A DNA stretch of 64,000 nucleotides, taken from NCBI GenBank assembly GCA_938004075.1, contig CALKWP010000013.1:28679-92678 (forward strand), written 5' to 3'. The notes beneath the pieces were generated by a model that searched no databases, had not been told where the DNA came from, and was given only the letters and a program-made list of their open reading frames with translations. The stretch's first letter is position 1. Each line of letters begins with the position of its first letter. The position numbers were made by a program, and so were the translations under genes. This stretch comes from an uncultured Methanomassiliicoccales archaeon. GTDB taxonomy: Archaea; Thermoplasmatota; Thermoplasmata; SG8-5. Of the stretch, positions 8,396 to 15,792 are shown in pieces.

Positions 8396-8740
8396 ATGGA
8401 CAAAATAATCGGCTTCTGCGGCCTTATCTGCACCGACTGCCCGGCTTATCTGGCCACTGTCAACAATGACGATGAATTGCGGAAGAAAACTGCCGCAAAA
8501 TGGTCGGAGATGTACAAGGCCGAGATTAAGCCGGAAGGTATCGCCTGCAACGGCTGCACCACCCCAGGGACGAAATTCCACCACTGCACCGAGTGCGAGA
8601 TGCGGCTGTGCGGCCTGGGCAAGGGCGTGAGGAACTGCGGGCGGTGCGCGGAGTATCCGTGCAAGACGGTAAAGGCATTCCTAAAGTACGTGCCGGATGC
8701 GAAGGCCGTGCTGGACGCTGAGAAGCGCGCCTCGGGATAG
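8396..8740 (+). CDS. DUF3795 family cysteine-rich protein
   Basis: A 114-residue protein opening with IGFCGLICTDCPAY, the hallmark of DUF3795, followed by further cysteine pairs (CNGC, HCTEC, CGRC, PCK), eleven cysteines in all. The family is thought to bind metal, but no activity is established that I know of. The ATG lies four bases after the AOR stop, so it ends the AOR operon. It may assist metal or sulfur handling for the tungsten enzyme; that is inference from position only. Confidence 0.85.
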   Translation: MDKIIGFCGLICTDCPAYLATVNNDDELRKKTAAKWSEMYKAEIKPEGIACNGCTTPGTKFHHCTECEMRLCGLGKGVRNCGRCAEYPCKTVKAFLKYVPDAKAVLDAEKRASG

Positions 8741-8746
8741 GCACGC

Positions 8747-10354
8747 CTACATCCTGTACAGACTGAAACCCGCGTCCGGTATCGGCGCGTTCAGCGCCGC
8801 CGATATGCCCAGTGCCAGCACCAACCGTGTTGACGTCGGGTCGATGATGCCATCGTCCCAGATCCTGGCGCTCGAGTAGTACGGATTGCCTTCCTGCTCG
8901 TACTTGTCCAGGATGGGCTTCTTGAGGGAATCGACCTCTTCCTGGGTCATCTCCACGCCTTTTCTGAACAGCTGGTCGCGCTTCACGGTTGAAAGCACAT
9001 TCGCGGCCTGCTCACCGCCCATGACGGAAATTCTTGCGTTAGGCCACATCCAGAGCTGGCGCGGGCTGTAGGCGCGCCCGCACATCCCATAGTTGCCTGC
9101 GCCGAAGCTTCCGCCGATGAGGACTGTGAATTTCGGCACCTGGGCGTTTGAAACGGCGGTGACCATCTTAGCGCCGTCCTTGGCTATGCCGCCGGCCTCG
9201 TACTTGCTGCCGACCATGAAGCCGGTGATGTTCTGGATGAAGACCAGCGGTATCTTCCGCTGGCAGCACATCTCGATGAAATGGGTTCCTTTCAGCGCGC
9301 TCTCCGAGAACAGCACCCCGTTATTCGCCAGTATTCCCACAGGGTAGCCCATGATGTGAGCGAACCCAGTCACCAGCGTTTGGCCGTAAAGTGCCTTGAA
9401 TTCGTGGAACTTGCTGCCGTCCACAATCCTGGCGATGATCTCGCGGACCTCGAATGGCTTCTTAGCGTCTTTCGAGATTATGCCGTAAATCTCTTCTATC
9501 GGATATTTCGGCTCCTCCGGCTTCCTGGTCTTGATGTGGGTCTTGGGCTGCTTGTTGAGGTTCTCCAGAATGTTGCGGCCAACATGAAGCGCCTCCTCGT
9601 CGCTGTGGGTGTAATGGTCGCTGACGCCGGATTTTCTGCAGTGAACATCGGCGCCGCCGAGGTCTTCGGCGGACACTTCCTCTCCGGTAGCGGCCTTCAC
9701 CAGCGGGGGACCGCCCAGGAATATCGTGGCATTGCCCTTGACCATCACGGTCTCATCGGACATTGCCGGGACGTAGGCTCCGCCGGCAGTGCATGAGCCC
9801 ATGACCAGCGCGATCTGCGGTATCTTCATGGCAGACATCCTTGCCTGATTGTAGAATATCCTGCCGAAATGCTCGCGGTCAGGGAAAACCTCATCCTGGA
9901 GAGGCAGGAAAGCGCCTCCCGAGTCCACCAGGTAGACACAGGGGAGGTTGTTCTCCATGGCGATCTCCTGGGCCCTGAGGTGCTTCTTCACGGTCATCGG
10001 GTAGTAAGTGCCGCCTTTCACGGTGGCGTCGTTGGCGATGAGCATGACCTCGCGGCCGTGCACCACTCCGATGCCGGTGACTATGCCTGCGCACGGGGCC
10101 TGGTTATCATACATCCCGACGCCTGCAAGGGGATTCAGTTCCAGGAATGGGGTGTCAGGATCGCAGAGCGCGTCTATCCTCTCGCGGGCAAGCATTTTCC
10201 CCCTAGATTTGTGGAGCTTGACCTGTTCCTCGCCGCCGCCCGCCTTGGCCCATTCGATCTTCTCCTTCAGGTTGGCAATCAGCTTGAGGTAATGCTCCCT
10301 GTTGTCCTTGAACTCCTGGCTGTTGATGTCAATCTTGCTCTCGATTACGTCCAT
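8747..10354 (-). CDS. mccB: Methylcrotonyl-CoA carboxylase, carboxyltransferase (beta) subunit
   Basis: A 535-residue crotonase-fold carboxyltransferase. Residues around 113-200 read [47 protein letters not shown] and [16 protein letters not shown]. This combination is characteristic of the methylcrotonyl/geranyl-CoA branch and differs from propionyl-CoA carboxylase. The C-terminal half holds the acyl-CoA side ([19 protein letters not shown]). It transfers carboxylate from biotin to 3-methylcrotonyl-CoA in leucine breakdown. It is the last of four genes on this strand, one base after the biotin carrier, and its stop faces the DUF3795 stop. Confidence 0.9.
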   Translation of the reverse strand: MDVIESKIDINSQEFKDNREHYLKLIANLKEKIEWAKAGGGEEQVKLHKSRGKMLARERIDALCDPDTPFLELNPLAGVGMYDNQAPCAGIVTGIGVVHGREVMLIANDATVKGGTYYPMTVKKHLRAQEIAMENNLPCVYLVDSGGAFLPLQDEVFPDREHFGRIFYNQARMSAMKIPQIALVMGSCTAGGAYVPAMSDETVMVKGNATIFLGGPPLVKAATGEEVSAEDLGGADVHCRKSGVSDHYTHSDEEALHVGRNILENLNKQPKTHIKTRKPEEPKYPIEEIYGIISKDAKKPFEVREIIARIVDGSKFHEFKALYGQTLVTGFAHIMGYPVGILANNGVLFSESALKGTHFIEMCCQRKIPLVFIQNITGFMVGSKYEAGGIAKDGAKMVTAVSNAQVPKFTVLIGGSFGAGNYGMCGRAYSPRQLWMWPNARISVMGGEQAANVLSTVKRDQLFRKGVEMTQEEVDSLKKPILDKYEQEGNPYYSSARIWDDGIIDPTSTRLVLALGISAALNAPIPDAGFSLYRM

Positions 10355-10355
10355 G

Positions 10356-10853
10356 CTATCCCTCCTGCTTCTCCATCTGGACCAGCAATTCGCCTATGTC
10401 CACCTGGTCGCCTACTTTGAAATTTATCTTCTCGATTTTTCCATCGTATGGCGCTTTTATCTGGTACTCCATCTTCATGGCCTCGATGGTGATTATGACC
10501 TGGCCCGCCTTGACTGCATCGTTATCGGCAGCCCCGACCGCGGTGACCTTGCCGGATATCGGCGAGGTTATGGCCGATGGAAGCGCATCGAAGCTCTCCG
10601 GCCTGGCGCCGGCCTCCACCCTGTTGAACCTGTAAACGTCGCCGTTGATGAATATGTGGCGCTGGTTGCCCTCGGTGGCGATATTGCATTTGGTTATCTT
10701 GCCATCAATGATCATCGTGATGAACCCAGGCTTGGACTCCTTGTACTCTACGTGGAAGTTCTTGTCACCCACATCGACCATGAATGCCTCGCCGTCGCGC
10801 GCAATCTTTATCGGATACTGCTTCCCGTGATGCTCGTAATGCAACTCCATCAT
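10356..10853 (-). CDS. Biotin carboxyl carrier protein subunit of the acyl-CoA carboxylase
   Basis: A 165-residue carrier. The N-terminal half is a beta-rich part like the BT/linker region of MCC alpha subunits; the last 70 residues form the biotinyl domain with EAMKMEY, where Lys127 is the biotin site. In bacterial MCC these parts are fused to the biotin carboxylase; here they are a separate gene, as in several archaea. The start follows GAGGTGAT, and a second ATG comes next. It lies between mccB and the biotin carboxylase, six bases from the latter's stop. Confidence 0.92.
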   Translation of the reverse strand: MMELHYEHHGKQYPIKIARDGEAFMVDVGDKNFHVEYKESKPGFITMIIDGKITKCNIATEGNQRHIFINGDVYRFNRVEAGARPESFDALPSAITSPISGKVTAVGAADNDAVKAGQVIITIEAMKMEYQIKAPYDGKIEKINFKVGDQVDIGELLVQMEKQEG

Positions 10854-10859
10854 ATCACC

Positions 10860-12356
10860 TCAGCTGTCTATCCTCCATCTGCCAACCGTGGTCCAGGGGG
10901 ACGTTGTCTCCTGCTCTTCATGCCCCTCCCCGGAGTGTTCCACAATATTCGAATGCTTCATGTCGTCAATGGCAGCGGCAATCAGAACCTCCGGCGGCAG
11001 GACCTCCGCTGCTGACCAGCTTGCAAAATGCGTCTCAATGAAATGCGTGTCAATGTCGCCGCTCACGAACGCGGGATGATGGACTATCGCCCTGAGGAAC
11101 GGGATGTTCGTCGTGATGCCCAGCGCTATGTAATTCGACAGCGCCCACTCCAGCTTCCTGGAAGCGTCCTTCCTGTCCTCGCCGTAAACTATGAGCTTGG
11201 CCAGCATCGGATCGTAGTAAGGAGATATCTTGTAGCCCTGTGCAATTCCCGTATCATGCCGGATGTTCATGCCAGTCGGCAATTCCACGGTCTGCAACGT
11301 CCCGGTGCTGGGCATGAAGTTTTTTTCCGGGTCCTCAGCGTAAATGCGGCACTCGATCGCATGGCCGCGCTGGGTTATCTTGTCCTGGTCCAGAGTCAGC
11401 GGCTCGCCCATTGCGATGCGTATCTGCCATTTCACGATGTCAATGCCCGTGGTCATCTCTGTGATGGCATGCTCCACCTGGAGCCTGGTGTTCATCTCCA
11501 GGAAATAGAAGTTCTTATCGGCATCCAGCATGAATTCCACGGTGCCGGCATTGGTGTAGCCTATTGTTTTAGCAGCCATTATCGCGGCCTGGCCCATCCT
11601 CGCCCTCAGGTCGGCGTCCAGAGCAATGGAGGGCGTCTCCTCCACAACTTTCTGGTGCCGCCTCTGGATGGAGCATTCCCTCTCGAAAAGATGGATGATC
11701 TTGCCATGCTCGTCCGCGAGAATCTGGAATTCGATATGCCTGGGCCTGGGAAGGTATTTCTCCAGAAGCAGCTCGTCATTACCGAAGGAGGACTTTGCCT
11801 CTCGCCTTGCGGATGCGACCGCCTCATCCAGTTCCCCCATGTTTTTGGCTATCTTCATCCCCTTGCCGCCGCCACCGGCCGATGCTTTAATCAGCACGGG
11901 AAATCCGATGCGCTGGCATGCTTCCTGGAGGGTTTCCTTCTCCTCGCCGGTGTATCCCGGAATCACTGGCACACCGGCGTTCCGCATCGTTCGCTTGGCT
12001 TCGATCTTGTCGCCCACGCCGTGAATGACCTCGGGCTCGGGGCCGATGAACTTGATGCCGGCATCCTTGCACGCCTGAGCGAAGTTCGCCCTCTCGGAAA
12101 GGAATCCGTAACCTGGGTGGATGGCGTTGGCGCTGCTCTTTTTGGCAATGCCTATTATCTTCTCGATGTTCAGGTAACTTGCAGCCGGGGTCGGGTCGCC
12201 CAGCGGGTAGGATTCGTCTGCCATCTCCACGTGCGGCGATTTCGCGTCAACGTCGGAATAAATGCCAACAGTGGCAATGCCCATCTCCTGACACGCAGTC
12301 ATAATCCGCACCGCGATCTCGCCTCTATTGGCCACAAGAATTTTGGTTATCTCCAT
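10860..12356 (-). CDS. Biotin carboxylase subunit of the acyl-CoA carboxylase
   Basis: A 498-residue ATP-grasp enzyme that carboxylates carrier-bound biotin with ATP and bicarbonate. It starts MEITKILVANRGEIAVRI, the standard opening, and shows HPGYGFLSE, the Gly-rich ATP lid GGGGKGM, ECSIQRRHQK, EMNTRLQVEH and the GHAIECRIYAEDP block of the C-terminal domain. The ATG chosen follows GGAGGAAAT; the frame extends 48 codons upstream into the hydratase gene but is unlike the family there. It serves the same operon as the separate carrier and the MccB-type transferase. Confidence 0.92.
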   Translation of the reverse strand: MEITKILVANRGEIAVRIMTACQEMGIATVGIYSDVDAKSPHVEMADESYPLGDPTPAASYLNIEKIIGIAKKSSANAIHPGYGFLSERANFAQACKDAGIKFIGPEPEVIHGVGDKIEAKRTMRNAGVPVIPGYTGEEKETLQEACQRIGFPVLIKASAGGGGKGMKIAKNMGELDEAVASARREAKSSFGNDELLLEKYLPRPRHIEFQILADEHGKIIHLFERECSIQRRHQKVVEETPSIALDADLRARMGQAAIMAAKTIGYTNAGTVEFMLDADKNFYFLEMNTRLQVEHAITEMTTGIDIVKWQIRIAMGEPLTLDQDKITQRGHAIECRIYAEDPEKNFMPSTGTLQTVELPTGMNIRHDTGIAQGYKISPYYDPMLAKLIVYGEDRKDASRKLEWALSNYIALGITTNIPFLRAIVHHPAFVSGDIDTHFIETHFASWSAAEVLPPEVLIAAAIDDMKHSNIVEHSGEGHEEQETTSPWTTVGRWRIDS

Positions 12357-12357
12357 G

Positions 12358-13143
12358 CTATTTCCTCCATCCTGGCTCTCGTTTCTCAAGGAACGCCGAG
12401 ACGCCCTCTTTGCCCTCGGGAGACGCGCGTATTCTCGCAATCGCTTTGATGCAGTACTTCTTGAATTCGCCGCGTTCCATGTGCGCCCCGGTCCTGGCAA
12501 GGCGTTTGCATTCTCTCACTGCATGCGGACCCCCAGTCATTATTTGCGCAATGAAGGAATCGACGACCGTTTCCAAATCATCGGGAGAAACAACGTCATC
12601 GAAAAGCCCCAATCTTCTTGCCATCTCGGCATCGAAACGCTCGCCGGTGATGAATAGCTGGGTCGCCCTTTTTGCGCCCACCCGGTCAATGACATAGGGC
12701 GATATCACTCCGGGAAGCAGCCCGAGTTTCACCTCGCTGAAGCCGATCTTCGCCCCGCTGCTGGCAATGACAAAGTCGCAGGCACACGCAAGTCCGGCTC
12801 CGCCGCCGAGCGCCGCGCCGTTGACCTTGGCTATGACGGGTATTTCAACATCCTCCAGCGCCTGGAACATTCTGGAAAGGCCGGTCGCGTCTTGCACGTT
12901 CTCCTCAAATGAGAACTGGCCCATGCGCTTCATCCAGTTGAGGTCCGCGCCAGCGCAGAATGACTTTCCCGCGCCGGTGATTATCAGGGCCCTGGCCTTC
13001 TGATTCTTGCCGACTGCCTTGAAAGCGGCAGTCAGCTCGGCAATCATGTTCTCATCGAAAGGGTTGTGAATGTCCGGCCGGTTGAGGGTGATCCTGACGA
13101 TTTCCTCTCCCTCGACCATGATGGTTTCATACTTCGGGGCCAT
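12358..13143 (-). CDS. liuC: Methylglutaconyl-CoA hydratase-like enoyl-CoA hydratase
   Basis: A 261-residue crotonase. The segment CAGADLNWMKRM (about 65-76), the oxyanion loop GAALGGGAGL and FSEVKLGLLPGVISPYV are the combination seen in LiuC/AUH-type 3-methylglutaconyl-CoA hydratases. As in bacterial LiuC, the first glutamate of classical hydratases is replaced by glycine while the SEV glutamate remains. It hydrates the product of methylcrotonyl-CoA carboxylase, and it is the first gene of that operon. ATG 13143 has GGAGG six bases upstream; the ATG two codons earlier has no room for it. The promoter box is CGTATTTAAT (13181-13190). Confidence 0.85.
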   Translation of the reverse strand: MAPKYETIMVEGEEIVRITLNRPDIHNPFDENMIAELTAAFKAVGKNQKARALIITGAGKSFCAGADLNWMKRMGQFSFEENVQDATGLSRMFQALEDVEIPVIAKVNGAALGGGAGLACACDFVIASSGAKIGFSEVKLGLLPGVISPYVIDRVGAKRATQLFITGERFDAEMARRLGLFDDVVSPDDLETVVDSFIAQIMTGGPHAVRECKRLARTGAHMERGEFKKYCIKAIARIRASPEGKEGVSAFLEKREPGWRK

Positions 13144-13180
13144 GTGCATCCTCCAGTAATTTTTCGCGATGTGGTGATTC

Positions 13181-13190
13181 ATTAAATACG
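13181..13190 (-). promoter_or_regulatory. TATA-like box of the leucine-degradation operon
   Basis: CGTATTTAAT on the minus strand lies about 40 nt before the hydratase ATG. Transcription would begin near 13158, giving a short leader with the GGAGG ribosome site at 13150-13154. Confidence 0.55.
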
Positions 13191-13260
13191 TTGTGATGGG
13201 GAGTTCGGCAATTGCCTACTTTCCGCATACTTTAATTAGGTGTTTGCGATTCAAGCATCC

Positions 13261-15195
13261 ATGCTTAAGGTCAATCTACTGGCTACCGCCATAACACTGA
13301 CTATCATGCTCCTCTGCCTCGCCCCAGTGACGGCAGGGCAGCAGCCGGGCCTTGGTCAGGCCCAGATGGCAGAACTTGCCCAGGAATTCGCGCCGAGGCT
13401 GTACCTTCACCCGGACGAGATTTTCAAGCCTGTTTCCCCAGAATACGCCATCTCCCGGTCCGACCTGAAGAATATCAACACCGGGCTGATAACGCCCAAC
13501 CCCACAGCGAGTCAACTCTCTGCACTCACCGACCCCAGTGCTGGATATTACCTTGACAACAGATTGGGCACCATAAGCGATGATGGAATCAAGGAGGAGT
13601 TTCTGGACAGTTACGACAATTATGCTCCCACTGTCTATTACAGAGTGACTGAGATCGCTTATGGAAGCCAGACAGTGTATGCTATCCAGTATTTCTTCTA
13701 TTACGCTTTCAACAATGGCCCCATGAACACGCACGAAGGGGATTGGGAGATGGTGATGGTTGTATGCGACACATCCCTAGAACCTGTTTTCACAGCCTAT
13801 TCCCAGCATCTGGGAGGAGAGAGGGCGGACTGGGAACTCGTCTCGCGATACGGCACGCACCCCAATGTATATGTCGCCCTGGGGTCGCATGCGAACTATT
13901 ACAGGCCGTACCAGGGAAAGCTCGGGCCAGCATCAGACAGCTGCTCCGATTCCGGGTGGCTGCTGGCACCTGAAATATACTCTCTGGTCAACCTTGACAT
14001 TACGGCACCAAGCATGGGCTGGCTCAACTTTGCAGGCAACTGGGGCGATTACGGGCGCGAATCATCCGGCATGCTGGGGGAGCGCGGGCCTGTCGGTCCA
14101 AGGTACCAGGGAGACAGGTGGAATGACCCGATAACATGGTCCGAAGGAGTGAAAGAGGTGACGGAAGAATCGCTCTCTATGAATTGGGCCCTGCATTACG
14201 TATTCTGGATGATACTTGGAATAATGGCCCTTGCCTTCCTGGTGACCATATTTGTGATATATCGCAGGAAGAAGAAGCATGGCACGCTTGGCCCGAGACT
14301 GCTCCCATTCCTTTACGTCTCGGGCGGAAACGCCCGCAGCATCGCCGCCGTCCTGGTGATTCTCGCACTGGTTGTCGGGGTGATGGGCTATTTCCTTCCC
14401 TGGTACTCTATAACTATGGACATAGAGGCAGGCGAGTACTCGACACCCGGCCCGGTCGAGGTGCTGAGAACGAACGGCGTTGATGGGATGAGCTTCAACA
14501 GGCCGGAACCGGGCGCCGGCCTTGTGCAGGTTGTGAGCGTTCCTGTTCCGGCAGGGTGGCTGATGCTGTTCGGCCTTTTCATATTCATATTCAGTTCCAT
14601 CGGATATATCAAGACCAGAAAATACGGATGGAAGCTTCTCAGGCGCGCCATCTCGGTAATGATGCCCGCAGTAATCCTGATCGCCCAGGTTAGCTTGATA
14701 GGTTACTTTGTCGATGGCTATGTTCATGATGCCCCGCCCGAAGTTATGGAGATAATCGATACCGTCTCAGCAAACCCGCTGGCCGGCACAACCACCGGAA
14801 CAATCGGGGAGTATGGCACTGTCACGCTGGAATGGGGCATCGGACCCGGCGTTGTGATGCTGCTGATGTCGGCATTGCTGCTGTTCATTGCTGCCGTAAT
14901 GCTGATAATGGACAACAAAACATTCTTCCGGGCCGGCCCACCGACGAACGTTGCACAGCCCTACGGCCAGCAACAGGCATACCAGGCTTACCAGCAGCCT
15001 GTCCAAGGCCAATATCAGCCCTACACGCCTCCCGTGCCAGGTTATGGGCCTCCACCACCCGGAGCATACGGCCAGCCGCAATCGGTGCAGGTATTCTGCC
15101 CAGCATGCGGCGCGCCATACTCTGTGATGCATGGCACGCAACCGTTCCAATGCACAGGATGCGGAAGTTGGGTGTACCCGCCTCCGATTCAATAA
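13261..15195 (+). CDS. Vps62-like exported domain joined to multi-pass membrane and zinc-ribbon parts
   Basis: About 644 residues. A signal peptide or first helix is followed by an outward domain (about 25-300) with FAPRLYLHPDE, HEGDWEM, a glutamine-histidine pair (SQHLGG) and VYVALGSHANYY, the phrases of the Vps62/DUF946 family. Next come a helix (about 310-330), a basic loop and four more helices (about 365-540). A Pro/Gln/Tyr-rich linker leads to a C-terminal ribbon, FCPACG...FQCTGCG. ATG 13261 is 26 nt behind CTTTAATTA (13230-13238) and is probably leaderless; the frame is open a little further upstream. The role is unknown; the architecture suggests a sensor or surface binding protein with a cytoplasmic tail. 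Confidence 0.7.
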   Translation: MLKVNLLATAITLTIMLLCLAPVTAGQQPGLGQAQMAELAQEFAPRLYLHPDEIFKPVSPEYAISRSDLKNINTGLITPNPTASQLSALTDPSAGYYLDNRLGTISDDGIKEEFLDSYDNYAPTVYYRVTEIAYGSQTVYAIQYFFYYAFNNGPMNTHEGDWEMVMVVCDTSLEPVFTAYSQHLGGERADWELVSRYGTHPNVYVALGSHANYYRPYQGKLGPASDSCSDSGWLLAPEIYSLVNLDITAPSMGWLNFAGNWGDYGRESSGMLGERGPVGPRYQGDRWNDPITWSEGVKEVTEESLSMNWALHYVFWMILGIMALAFLVTIFVIYRRKKKHGTLGPRLLPFLYVSGGNARSIAAVLVILALVVGVMGYFLPWYSITMDIEAGEYSTPGPVEVLRTNGVDGMSFNRPEPGAGLVQVVSVPVPAGWLMLFGLFIFIFSSIGYIKTRKYGWKLLRRAISVMMPAVILIAQVSLIGYFVDGYVHDAPPEVMEIIDTVSANPLAGTTTGTIGEYGTVTLEWGIGPGVVMLLMSALLLFIAAVMLIMDNKTFFRAGPPTNVAQPYGQQQAYQAYQQPVQGQYQPYTPPVPGYGPPPPGAYGQPQSVQVFCPACGAPYSVMHGTQPFQCTGCGSWVYPPPIQ

Positions 15196-15300
15196 TCGCT
15201 TCGTGGATGTGGCCGACAAACAGGCTCTGGGTGTGTTCATTCATGCCGCTAGTTTGTCGATTCGTTCGAATTCTTTAATCCCTTAATGTTTCAATTCAGA

Positions 15301-15325
15301 ATTCGACGAATTTTTTATTTTTGTT
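15301..15325 (+). terminator. Possible terminator of the Vps62-like gene
   Basis: AATTCG-A-CGAATT is a short perfect inverted repeat followed by a T-rich run (TTTTTATTTTTG). It lies about 105 bases after the stop. Archaeal termination needs mainly the T-run, so the call is plausible but weak. Confidence 0.35.
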
Positions 15326-15339
15326 GGGTTATTGATATG

Positions 15340-15367
15340 ACAAATAAAAACAGCGCCGAGGGGGAGA
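15340..15367. repeat. Degenerate copy of the tRNA-Ser 3' end and its flank
   Basis: These 28 bases match 15471-15498 at 25 positions. The right-hand copy is the 3' end of the tRNA-Ser gene (acceptor and part of the T stem) plus its downstream flank. In the left copy similarity stops after about 14 tRNA bases. It is thus a partial, decayed tRNA end, either from duplication or from integration and loss of an element. Confidence 0.65.
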
Positions 15368-15396
15368 CCGAGACGAGGAGTAACAATAAACAATCA

Positions 15397-15456
15397 CCTC
15401 GTCGAGGGTAGAACTAGTTTCAATGACATCATATGCTAAACTAGTTCCCTCCGAGG
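15397..15456. repeat. Long interrupted inverted repeat next to tRNA-Ser
   Basis: The arms pair in three blocks: CCTCG with CGAGG, GAGGG with CCCTC (overlapping by one base with the next block), and GAACTAGTTT with AAACTAGTTC. Only TC and TA bulges interrupt the left arm, and the loop is about 17 bases. About 19 pairs can form. An alternative pairing, GACGAGG (15373-15379) with CCTCGTC (15397-15403), overlaps it. No coding frame is seen. It could be a structured RNA or the remnant of a palindromic element. Confidence 0.65.
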
Positions 15457-15484
15457 AGCGAATACAAACAACAAATAAAATAAG

Positions 15485-15602
15485 CGCCGAGGAGGAGATT
15501 CGAACTCCCGCGGACTTGCGCCCACCGGCTCTCAAGGCCGGCGCCTTATTCCGGGGTTCTGGACCGAAATCCAGAATCCTAACCGGGCTTAGCTACCTCG
15601 GC
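15485..15602 (-). tRNA. tRNA-Ser(UGA) with a 32-nt intron in the D-loop
   Basis: Acceptor GCCGAGG pairs with CCTCGGC, and the discriminator is G as in serine tRNAs. The anticodon stem CCGGC/GCCGG encloses CTTGAGA, anticodon UGA (15532-15534). A long variable arm with a GCAA loop and a T arm with TTCGAAT follow, so it is class II. Exon 1 is 15581-15602 and exon 2 is 15485-15548. Removing 15549-15580 gives an 86-nt molecule with A14, G18-G19 and A21 in place. CCA is not encoded. It would read UCA codons. Confidence 0.9.
15549..15580 (-). other. Non-canonical tRNA intron with bulge-helix-bulge junction
   Basis: The exon-1 end CCGG pairs with CCGG near the intron's 3' end to give a 4-bp helix. 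It is flanked by 3-nt bulges UUA and AAU, each on the 3' side of its helix strand, as in archaeal splice sites. Inside, GG/CC and UUCUGGA/UCCAGAA form a stem with one bulged A and a UUUCGG loop. Cutting after the second bulge base removes 32 nt after position 20a. The outer helix is weak, so this is a relaxed motif. Confidence 0.75.
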
Positions 15603-15631
15603 AATTTGCTGCTAATGATATTCTGAGATAC

Positions 15632-15735
15632 GCCCGGTTGACCGGGCTTCTGCGCCGAATTTCTCAGGAAACTCGGCTAGCTCACGAAATATGCTTGGAT
15701 TCTGCAAATTTCAATTTCGTTCGAGCTACCTCGGC
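15632..15735 (-). ncRNA. Candidate structured RNA starting with a copy of the tRNA-Ser 5' end
   Basis: On the minus strand the segment begins GCCGAGGTAGCT, identical to the first 12 bases of the tRNA-Ser gene just downstream. Three stems follow: TAGCTC/GAGCTA with CGAAAT/ATTTCG, then GCCGAGTTTC-CTGA-GAAATTCGGC (10 pairs), then GCCCGG-TCAA-CCGGGC (6 pairs). An AT-rich box, GATAAAAACC, lies about 20 bases upstream (15747-15756). No tRNA cloverleaf or box motif fits. It may be an RNA gene or a decayed duplication that kept its folding. Confidence 0.45.
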
Positions 15736-15792
15736 ATTCTGCTATTGGTTTTTATCGTACGGATGGGTATATCAGGTAACTGAATATCATAT

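Noticed and set aside
11028..12449. Plus-strand open frame of 473 codons
   Set aside because: It lies wholly opposite the biotin carboxylase gene, whose motifs are clear. The high-GC codon pattern opens the antisense frame by chance.
15340..15735. Second complete tRNA gene at either duplicated end
   Set aside because: Only 14 bases (3' copy) and 12 bases (5' copy) of tRNA are repeated. No cloverleaf or anticodon arm can be built from either.
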